Notes under the pieces: model-generated
Databases searched by the model: none
Seen by the model: the letters and a program-made list of their open reading frames with translations, nothing else
What the model was told of the DNA's origin: nothing
In this document: one piece after another, positions 39,942 to 45,584 of the stretch
How positions within the stretch are numbered: the first letter of the stretch is position 1
How the letters are laid out: the number at the start of each line of letters is the position of its first letter
From: Yinghuangia elevatio
GTDB lineage: Bacteria; Actinomycetota; Actinomycetes; Streptomycetales; Streptomycetaceae
Direction of reading: 5' to 3'
Assembly: GCF_040649515.1 (NCBI RefSeq)
Contig: NZ_JBEZFP010000074.1
Location: 1 to 45,584, forward strand
Length of the DNA: 45,584 nucleotides
Program-made: the position numbers and the translations under genes

Positions 39942-40631
39942 CGCACGCAGGTCCACGGCATCCTTCTCGATCGCCTCGCGGATCGCGGCCAACGCCGGCC
40001 CCCGGACCCGCAGTTTGCTCGCCGCGTGCGCCTGCGGATCCAGCTTCGCGAGTTCGACGGCCTTGGCCCGTGCCGTCACGGCCAACTCCTCGTCGGCCAC
40101 GACCCGGTCCAGGAACCCCGCAGGAACGGCGTCCGCCGGCGAGTAGGCCTCGGCGTTCACCACAGCCCGGGTGAAGTGCGCGGGCGTGAGCCGCTGACGG
40201 CAGACCTCCACGGCGGTGTGCGGCATCGTGAGGCCGATGGCGACCTCGTTCGCGGTGATCGTGTACGGCCCGTCCACCCCGACGCGGTAGTCCCCGGACA
40301 ACAGCAGGAACACCGCCATCGCGTACGCGTGCCCGTTGCAGGCGACGACCACGGGCCGGGGGAAGGCCAGCATGCGAACGGCGAGTTCGAAGCCGGCCAT
40401 GAGCATGCCGTACGCCTCCGCGCCACCGCCCCTGAGCACCCGGAGGTCGAAGCCCGCCGAGAACACCCGCTCCCGTCCGGTGAGCACGACGACGGCGCCG
40501 TCCGCCTCCGCCCGGTCGAGGGCGGCGCCGATTTCCGCGAGCATGCCCGGGGACAGCGCGTTGACCTTGCCGTCGTCCAGCGTGACGGTCGCGACGGCGT
40601 CCTCAAGGCGGTACGTGACCAGCGCTCCCAC
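39933..40631 (-). CDS. Enoyl-CoA hydratase/isomerase family protein, short form
   Basis: A 232-residue crotonase-fold protein. Typical parts are VATVTLDDGKVNALSPGM, then VFSAGFDL (oxyanion hole) and GHAYAMAVFLLLSGDYRVG. The usual first catalytic Glu (in GGGCELA) is missing: the position is occupied by AMAVF. The second region (ANEVAIGLTMPHTA) keeps a Glu. It may be an isomerase, hydrolase or other crotonase rather than a hydratase. The start is a GTG with GAGGAG upstream. It is probably monocistronic. Confidence 0.85.
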   Translation of the reverse strand: MGALVTYRLEDAVATVTLDDGKVNALSPGMLAEIGAALDRAEADGAVVVLTGRERVFSAGFDLRVLRGGGAEAYGMLMAGFELAVRMLAFPRPVVVACNGHAYAMAVFLLLSGDYRVGVDGPYTITANEVAIGLTMPHTAVEVCRQRLTPAHFTRAVVNAEAYSPADAVPAGFLDRVVADEELAVTARAKAVELAKLDPQAHAASKLRVRGPALAAIREAIEKDAVDLRASG

Positions 40632-40758
40632 GGCGGCATCTCCTCACGACGGCGGAACCCCGGCTGTCCGGGCGGCACTTCCTGCGGATCTCTGCCTCGT
40701 GACGGTACCTCGGCGGGGCAACCCTCCCCATGTGGCACCCCACAGTCCCGCCGCGGCC

Positions 40759-40775
40759 GACCCGCCAATCGGGTC
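40759..40775 (-). terminator. Hairpin after the membrane coiled-coil gene
   Basis: GACCCG (40759-40764) and CGGGTC (40770-40775) form a 6-bp stem around CCAAT, 24 bases beyond the stop of the minus-strand gene at 40800. It is a modest terminator candidate in the 168-base gap before the crotonase gene. Confidence 0.45.
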
Positions 40776-40799
40776 CCCCAGGTGGGTCCTCCGCCCGCG

Positions 40800-41540
40800 T
40801 CAGGCCTGCTCGGTACGCAGCAACCGCAGGAACGCCTTGATGCCCGCGATGACTTCCTGGTTGTCGGTGAGGCGGTTCACGGTGTCCTCGAAGCGGCGTC
40901 CGATGGCGTCGAGTTGGCGCTCCAGCTTCTCGTCGCGGGCGCGGCCGGACGCCTCGTGCGCGGCCACCAGCTCGCGGACGGCCTCGTCGGCCTCGGCAAG
41001 TTCCTCGGCGCGCCGCTGCAACGCCTCCAGCTGGGATTCCGCGGCTTCGACCCGGGCGCGGAGCTCGACGACGTTCTCGTGCGGGTAGCGGACCTCGTTC
41101 ATCATGCCGAACAGCCGCTGCCGCAGATGGGCGAAGTACGCCTGGGCGGGCCGGAATCCGGTGCTCAGCAGGTAGAACCCGGAGAAGTAGTAGCCGATGT
41201 CCTCACCCGAGACGTACGTGATGACCGCGACCACCGCGGCGGACAGAAGATGCGCGCCGATCGCCGCCCACTTGAGCCGCCCGGCGATGCGTACCGCTTC
41301 GTCCTCGCGGGCGGCGGCCACCTCGGTGCCCTGCTCGCGCGCGAGGTGGATCTCCCGGATGACCGCCTTGGCCTGGAAGTACAGGCTCCACGGGACGGTG
41401 AGCAGCACGACCTGCCACAGCAGGAACAGCGCGCCGGCGCCGACCGCCAGCAACTCCGACAGCGACAGATCGGTGGTGAAGTACAGGATGGTCCCCACGA
41501 CCGCCGTGCACACCGCCAGGAACGTCATGACCTTGGACAC
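40800..41540 (-). CDS. Membrane protein with C-terminal coiled coil
   Basis: A 246-residue protein with three or four membrane helices: about 4-22, 30-50 (LLAVGAGALFLLWQVVLLTV) and 90-112, with a possible fourth near 117-130. The C-terminal 100 residues are strongly heptad-like (VVELRARVEAAESQLEALQR, RRAEELAEADEAVRELVA). I recognise no family. The GTG start at 41540 has GAGGAGG. It is divergent from the TrkA-like gene, and the pair may form a membrane complex, but this is only inference. Confidence 0.75.
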   Translation of the reverse strand: MSKVMTFLAVCTAVVGTILYFTTDLSLSELLAVGAGALFLLWQVVLLTVPWSLYFQAKAVIREIHLAREQGTEVAAAREDEAVRIAGRLKWAAIGAHLLSAAVVAVITYVSGEDIGYYFSGFYLLSTGFRPAQAYFAHLRQRLFGMMNEVRYPHENVVELRARVEAAESQLEALQRRAEELAEADEAVRELVAAHEASGRARDEKLERQLDAIGRRFEDTVNRLTDNQEVIAGIKAFLRLLRTEQA

Positions 41541-41756
41541 GCGTGGCCTCCTCGTGAAAGGGGCAGGCCGTCCTCCCCCCGACTCGGACGGCGGTCCGTA
41601 CCGCCGCGGTTCCGGCGGGGGCGCGCGAGTTGGCTACAAGCGGGGCCGGTGAACCATTCCGTCCACAGCGCTAGGGTCGTCAGGCCCCTGACCGACGCCG
41701 TGAGCTGCTTCGCGCCGCCGCGGCGGCTCCGCTTGCGACCCCCGGGACAACTCCTC

Positions 41757-43157
41757 GTGACCACCGCACAGCCTGGATCACCGCCCGCCGACCGCCGCCT
41801 GGTCGTCATCGGCGACACCAACCTCGCGCGCCGCGTCTGCGCATCACTGACCGCACGCGAGCACACCGTCCACCATCTCGGGGAGCCGAACGACAGCGAA
41901 CTGCGCACGGCTTTGCGCACCACGCCCGATGGCGTGGCCATCCTCCTCCACGACGACGTCGCCGCTCTGCGCTACGCCCTGGCCGTGGCGCACATATCCC
42001 CGCAGGCGCCGGTCACCGTCACGGTCTTCGACCGCACGGTCTCCGAGGAGCTCAAGCGCCTGCTCCCGCAGTGCGACGTCACCTCGCCGGCGGACCTCGC
42101 CGCGCCGTCCCTCGCCGGTCCCTGCATCGATCCGGCGAACCTGGCCGTCCATCACCGGCCGCAGGGCACGCGCGCCGTAACGGCGGTGGACGCACGGCCC
42201 AGGCTCGGGGCCTGCCAACCGCACGGGCGGCAACTGGGCCGCCGCCTGGGGCGTTTCGCGGGCCAGCTGCGTCCCCACGACGCCGGCACCCGGCTGCTGG
42301 TCATCGGCCTTACGGGCATCCTCGCCGTGCTACTCGCCGACTGGGCCTGGCTCGTGAGCCACGGCCACCACCCGGCCGAGGCACTCTTCCACGCCACTCG
42401 CGTCGTCGCGGCGGTGGGCCCGGCCACCGCCCCCGCACACTCCTACGGCTACCAACTGGCGGCCAGTGCGGCGATGTTGGCCACGCTCCTGTTCAGCGCG
42501 CTGTTCACCGCCGGTGTCATCGAGCGCATGCTCGGCCTGAAGCTCATCGGCCTGATCGGTCCGCGTACGCTGCCGCGTTCCGGCCACGTCATCGTCGTCG
42601 GCATGGGTCAGGTGGGGCTGCGGCTGTGTGCCGAACTGCAGCGCCACGGCGTGCCCGTGGTGGGCGTCGAGCGCGACCCCCACGCCGCGACCGCGCGGCT
42701 TGCCCGGTCCCTCGGCATCCCGGTCATGACCGGGCACGGCGGCGACCGTACGGTCCTCGAACAACTCCGTCTCGGCAAGGCCCGGTCGATCGCCGCGGTC
42801 GGCTCCGACGACCTGGACAACATCGCGGTCGCGATCGCGGCGCACGGCGTCGCGCCGGCCACCCCTGTGGTGATCAGGGCCGGCGACCACGAGGCCATCG
42901 CCGAGACCCGGTCGCTCCTGCCGCTGGGAACCGTCCGGGACGTCACCGGCCTTGCCGCCGGCTACGTGCTCGCCCGGCTCGTCGACGAGCCGGTCGGCGG
43001 CGTCATCGCCCACGAGCACGACATCTACCTGCAACGGCCGGACGAGACGTTCACACCGTGGCCGCTGACCACGCGGGACGACTGCCGCCACCACCAGGAC
43101 GGCGTAACGGCGCGGGTTCCCGCACCCCGGTCCCACGGGGTCGGGACACCCCGCTGA
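41757..43157 (+). CDS. TrkA/RCK-type channel-like protein with two nucleotide-binding domains
   Basis: A protein of about 466 residues with RCK (TrkA-N) domains on both sides of a membrane region. The first opens with RRLVVIGDTNLARRV near residue 12 and is partly degenerate; the second, at about 275-400, has the intact HVIVVGMGQVGLRL and VVGVERDP. Two hydrophobic segments lie between (LVIGLTGILAVLLADWAWLV and AASAAMLATLLFSALF). The pore loop reads RVVAAVGPATA instead of TVGYGD, so canonical K+ selectivity is not supported. The start is uncertain: GTG 41757 is preferred because the first domain follows it directly; GTG 41649 is possible. Confidence 0.78.
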   Translation: MTTAQPGSPPADRRLVVIGDTNLARRVCASLTAREHTVHHLGEPNDSELRTALRTTPDGVAILLHDDVAALRYALAVAHISPQAPVTVTVFDRTVSEELKRLLPQCDVTSPADLAAPSLAGPCIDPANLAVHHRPQGTRAVTAVDARPRLGACQPHGRQLGRRLGRFAGQLRPHDAGTRLLVIGLTGILAVLLADWAWLVSHGHHPAEALFHATRVVAAVGPATAPAHSYGYQLAASAAMLATLLFSALFTAGVIERMLGLKLIGLIGPRTLPRSGHVIVVGMGQVGLRLCAELQRHGVPVVGVERDPHAATARLARSLGIPVMTGHGGDRTVLEQLRLGKARSIAAVGSDDLDNIAVAIAAHGVAPATPVVIRAGDHEAIAETRSLLPLGTVRDVTGLAAGYVLARLVDEPVGGVIAHEHDIYLQRPDETFTPWPLTTRDDCRHHQDGVTARVPAPRSHGVGTPR

Positions 43158-43166
43158 GCCGATTCC

Positions 43167-44438
43167 TCAGGTCTCGCGGGCCGGGTGGTACTCGGTCTCG
43201 GTGAGGCCGAAGGTCCAGGCGACGCCGGCGCGGGCGGTGCGGGTGGTCGGGGGCACGCGGAGCCAGTACGTGCGTGTCGTGCCGTCGGGCTCGGGTGTGG
43301 AGTTCAGGACCTCGACCATGACGACCGGCTCGTCGTCCGGGAGTTCGATGCGCCACAGGACACCGGTCTCGTCGCGGTGCAGCGGGCGGGCACCGACCTC
43401 GGCGAGGTAGCGGTCGTACCCGTAGATCTCCAGCATCACGCGGCGCAGCTCGGCGTTGTCCTCGCCGCGGATGCGGGCGGCGTCGAGCCCGCTGCCCTGC
43501 GGGCCGAGGCCGCTGACGAAATCGGCCGGGATGGGCATGCCGCGCCAGGCGTGCAGCGCGAAGCCGTCGGGGAACGCCAGTGCCGGGCCGTCGCCGCTGT
43601 GCAGGCGGGCGTTCTCGTCGCGGTGCAGCATGGTCGGGCGCTCGGCGACGAGGACGAAGTTCTCGTACGGCCACCACCATCCGGCCGAACGGGCGACGCG
43701 GCCGAAGGCGTCGAGCACCGGGGCGGACGGCGAGCCGTCCAGTGCCGGGAAGCAGCGGCGCAGGCCGTCGAACGCGGCGAGCCAGGCGGCGTCGTGCTGG
43801 CCGCCCAGCGCGTCGAGGGTGGCGGCGCGGGTCTCCGCGGCGACCGGGCGGCCCGCGACGATGCCGGCGCCGCCTCGGGCGGCGGTGCCCCGGGTGGCCG
43901 ACGTGCGCGGACCGGTCACGGCGGCCTCGACCGCCTCCTCCACCCCCGTACGCACCCGGGCGGCCAGGCCGGTGGTCGGTGCCCACAGCCGCTCGGACAC
44001 CTCGTGCCAGGCCTGGGCCCAGGTCGTCTGGCCGAGCAGCGCGGCGGCGTCGGTACGCGCCCGCTCCCACGCGGCGGCGCGCAGCCGGTCGCGTACGCAC
44101 CGGCCGGCCCGCGACCCGGCCGGGGCGCGCACCCGGAGCCCGGCGGCGGCGAGTTCCTGCGGCTTGAAGGAACCGGCGACGACGGTCGCGGCGACGGCCG
44201 CGGCGAGCGGGGAGTCGTACCAGAGGATCTTCGAGGGCTCGGCCAGCCCCGCGGCGCGGTAGGCGTCCCGGATACCGGCCTCCGCGGCGGCCCGGTCGGC
44301 CGCACCGGTCGCCGCGGCGACCGCGGCCCACTCGTCGGCGACCTCGGCGAGCAGGGCGCGGTGCGCGAGGGTCAGCTCGGGCGGGGCCTGCCGGTGCGAG
44401 GCGGCCGACGCGGCGCTGGTCGTGGCGGGGGTGGTCAC
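43167..44438 (-). CDS. DUF6745-type protein
   Basis: A 423-residue protein that I associate with the uncharacterised DUF6745 family. The C-terminal half has the typical pattern YENFVLVAERPTMLHRDEN, then ARLHSGDGPALAFPDGFALH and AWRGMPIPADFV; the N-terminal 200 residues are Ala-rich and helical. There is no signal peptide. The start GTG 44438 has AGGAG 9 bases upstream; a longer frame enters the intergenic region. It follows a small gene on the same strand, which I recall as a recurrent neighbour of this family. Activity unknown. Confidence 0.72.
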   Translation of the reverse strand: MTTPATTSAASAASHRQAPPELTLAHRALLAEVADEWAAVAAATGAADRAAAEAGIRDAYRAAGLAEPSKILWYDSPLAAAVAATVVAGSFKPQELAAAGLRVRAPAGSRAGRCVRDRLRAAAWERARTDAAALLGQTTWAQAWHEVSERLWAPTTGLAARVRTGVEEAVEAAVTGPRTSATRGTAARGGAGIVAGRPVAAETRAATLDALGGQHDAAWLAAFDGLRRCFPALDGSPSAPVLDAFGRVARSAGWWWPYENFVLVAERPTMLHRDENARLHSGDGPALAFPDGFALHAWRGMPIPADFVSGLGPQGSGLDAARIRGEDNAELRRVMLEIYGYDRYLAEVGARPLHRDETGVLWRIELPDDEPVVMVEVLNSTPEPDGTTRTYWLRVPPTTRTARAGVAWTFGLTETEYHPARET

Positions 44439-44618
44439 GATTCTGGTCTCCTGGGAATCCGTGTGGGTATCCGTGAGTATCCGCGATGGCCGTCGGCCCG
44501 CGAACACGGCCCCATGCGGGGGAAATTGGCACGTTCGGCCGCGGCACACCGGGCCTTCGCGGCCGAGCGCGCGGAATCGCCGCACGGATCGGCGGTGGCG
44601 CCGGACGGTCGTCGCGCG
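44439..44618. other. Gap between small protein gene and DUF6745 gene
   Basis: CGGCCGCG (44536-44543) and CGCGGCCG (44558-44565) form an 8-bp stem with a 14-base loop, perhaps a terminator of the small gene. ATCCG is repeated at 44457, 44469 and 44479, near the DUF6745 start, and could be a weak regulatory repeat. No gene is seen. Confidence 0.4.
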
Positions 44619-44945
44619 TCAGTCGGCGACGATGCGGACCGCGCCCGGGACGTACTCGCGCTGGCGGATGACGCGGTACCAGCCCTTCGGCAGCGGGATC
44701 GCGGCGTGCTCCTCATGGACCAGGCGGGTCGGCGCGTCCAGCTTGAGGTGCCCGATGACGGTCGGCTCCGGGTCGAGGAACAGCGTGCCCGCGCCGACGA
44801 CCGCGTGTGCGTGGCCGGTCACCTCGCCGAGTGCCAGCACGAGGCGTCCGCGCCCGTCCCTCGGCTTGGCGGGCAGCGCGGTCACCCCGGTCGGAACGGT
44901 CCGCTCCTCGACGGGAAGCAGCAGGATGTCGCCCTGGCGGTACAT
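44619..44945 (-). CDS. Small conserved protein with GEVTGHAH motif
   Basis: A 108-residue protein, probably all-beta. It starts MYRQGDILLLPVEE, has ALGEVTGHAHAVVG in the middle and LVHEEHAAIPLPKGWYRVIR then RQREYVP near the end. The clustered His and Glu residues (GHAH, HEEH) look like a metal site. I do not know a characterised member, but I recall such proteins beside DUF6745 genes in diverse bacteria. The ATG at 44945 follows AGGGGG. Confidence 0.75.
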   Translation of the reverse strand: MYRQGDILLLPVEERTVPTGVTALPAKPRDGRGRLVLALGEVTGHAHAVVGAGTLFLDPEPTVIGHLKLDAPTRLVHEEHAAIPLPKGWYRVIRQREYVPGAVRIVAD

Positions 44946-45083
44946 GAAGCCCCCTACACAGTCGCCTCGCTCGGAGCGCCCCGCCCCGATACGTCAAACG
45001 CTACGTGGCCGCACCGACACGCCGCCCGCCCGGGCCGAGGAAGGCATGTTGGCGTCCGGTCACTTCCGGGTAGTCGGGTGACC

Positions 45084-45494
45084 ATGACCGATCTCAAGGC
45101 GCTGTACCACCAGTGGCTCTTCGACGTCTGGGCCGGCGACTTCGACGCCGTGGGCCGGATCTTCACCCCGGACGTCGTCGGGCACTGGCCCACGCACGAC
45201 TTCCACGGCCCCGAGGAGCTCGCCGACCAGGTACGCCAGTCGCACGCGCTGTTCACCGACATCGAGAACACCCTCGACGTCGGCCCGGTCGTGGACGGCG
45301 AGCTGCTCGCCGCGCGCTGGACCTTCCACGGCACCTACCAAGGCGGCATCCCCGGCGCGCAGGCCCCCGCCGGGACCAAGGTGGCGTTCCGCGGGCACGA
45401 CATGCTGCGCGCCGAGGGCGACCGGTTCGCCGAGTACTGGGTCGTCTCGGACAGCCTCGGCCTGATGACGCGACTGGGCGCCCTCGGCGGCTAG
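45084..45494 (+). CDS. SnoaL/NTF2-like protein
   Basis: A 136-residue protein with the NTF2-like cone fold: LYHQWLFDVWAGDFDAVGRI at the N-terminus, FTPDVVGHWP, then WTFHGTYQGG and the late EYWVVSDSLGLMTRLG. Such SnoaL-like proteins act as small cyclases, isomerases or dehydratases, or as ester-binding proteins; no specific reaction is evident. The start may be ATG 45084 or GTG 45078; neither has a strong ribosome binding site. It is divergent from the small protein gene. Confidence 0.82.
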   Translation: MTDLKALYHQWLFDVWAGDFDAVGRIFTPDVVGHWPTHDFHGPEELADQVRQSHALFTDIENTLDVGPVVDGELLAARWTFHGTYQGGIPGAQAPAGTKVAFRGHDMLRAEGDRFAEYWVVSDSLGLMTRLGALGG

Positions 45495-45584
45495 GGAGTG
45501 TCTTCAAATTCGCGTCGGATAGCCCGCGGGCCGTGGTGCGTGCGCTCGCAAGGCGCGGGCCGCAGCTCGGCCTGGGTTTGGCCG
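45492..45584 (+). mobile_element. Possible insertion-sequence end at the right edge
   Basis: Immediately after CTAG (which includes the stop codon of the SnoaL-like gene) the sequence becomes GGAGTGTCTTCAAATTCGCG, reminiscent of terminal repeats of actinobacterial IS5-type elements that insert at CTAG or TA. Only about 90 bases are present, so no transposase can be seen. It is a tentative call. Confidence 0.3.

Noticed and set aside
40026..41756. 577-residue extension upstream of the TrkA-like protein
   Set aside because: It is antisense to the crotonase and the coiled-coil membrane gene and has no domain. The TrkA-like domain begins right after 41757.
1..45584. tRNA, rRNA or riboswitch genes
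   Set aside because: No cloverleaf with conserved TTCRA-type arm, rRNA segment or recognisable riboswitch was seen by eye; a covariance-model scan would be needed to exclude small RNAs.

Overview
The window is chromosomal DNA of a very GC-rich actinomycete. The support is extreme GC at third codon positions, frequent GTG and one TTG start, a GlnR-type operator in front of amtB, ECF sigma factor/membrane partner pairs, an F420-type (Ddn-like) oxidoreductase and a DUF574-type methyltransferase. A member of Streptomycetales is the best guess; the genus cannot be fixed from the sequence. I saw no rRNA, tRNA, CRISPR array or complete insertion sequence.

Region 1 (1-9060): amtB-glnK with a GlnR box but without the glnD that usually follows, then an LtrA-type membrane protein, a LysR regulator divergent from an amidohydrolase, an EamA exporter divergent from a second LysR regulator, and a short-chain dehydrogenase. 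Region 2 (9267-18154): a receptor-like Ser/Thr kinase translationally coupled to an unusual crotonase, an ECF41-like sigma factor overlapping a VOC gene, a second VOC gene, a YdeI-like protein, a DUF385-hemerythrin fusion divergent from a MarR regulator with a clear palindromic operator, a gamma-carbonic-anhydrase-like protein and a two-domain VOC protein. Region 3 (18417-22270): a small membrane protein, an alpha/beta hydrolase with an Asp nucleophile, about 590 bp without a credible gene, and etfB-etfA ending in a strong terminator. The SDR, crotonases, amidohydrolase and ETF together suggest acyl-CoA, steroid or aromatic catabolism.

Region 4 (22669-27269, minus strand) is a four-gene unit: an NrtR-like Nudix/winged-helix regulator, a J-domain plus degenerate-kinase protein, a vWA protein and a divergent adenylosuccinate-synthetase (PurA)-like enzyme. 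The first two overlap by 4 bp, and both later gaps contain hairpins. I know of no characterised pathway that uses this combination.

Region 5 (27587-39941, plus strand) is a rearranged and expanded version of the uncharacterised Salmonella STM4011-STM4015 gene set: three tandem STM4015-type leucine-rich-repeat proteins, an STM4014-type ATP-grasp protein, an STM4013-type sulfatase/phosphatase-fold hydrolase, an STM4012-type HemN-like radical SAM protein and an STM4011-type radical SAM protein. A reversed methyltransferase gene and two tandem sigma/membrane-partner cassettes are inserted into it. The three LRR proteins diverge through much of the sequence but keep a common C-terminal tail (W-G-[DS]-G-...-R-Y-x-x-V-[SA]-E), which makes the tail a candidate site for modification by the two radical SAM enzymes and the ATP-grasp enzyme. 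Regions 4 and 5 are divergent and share one intergenic region with a nested inverted repeat, so the NrtR-like protein could control both.

Region 6 (39933-45584): a second crotonase, a membrane coiled-coil protein, a TrkA/RCK channel-like protein lacking a canonical selectivity filter, a DUF6745 protein with a small conserved partner, a SnoaL-like protein, and a possible IS terminus at the right edge.
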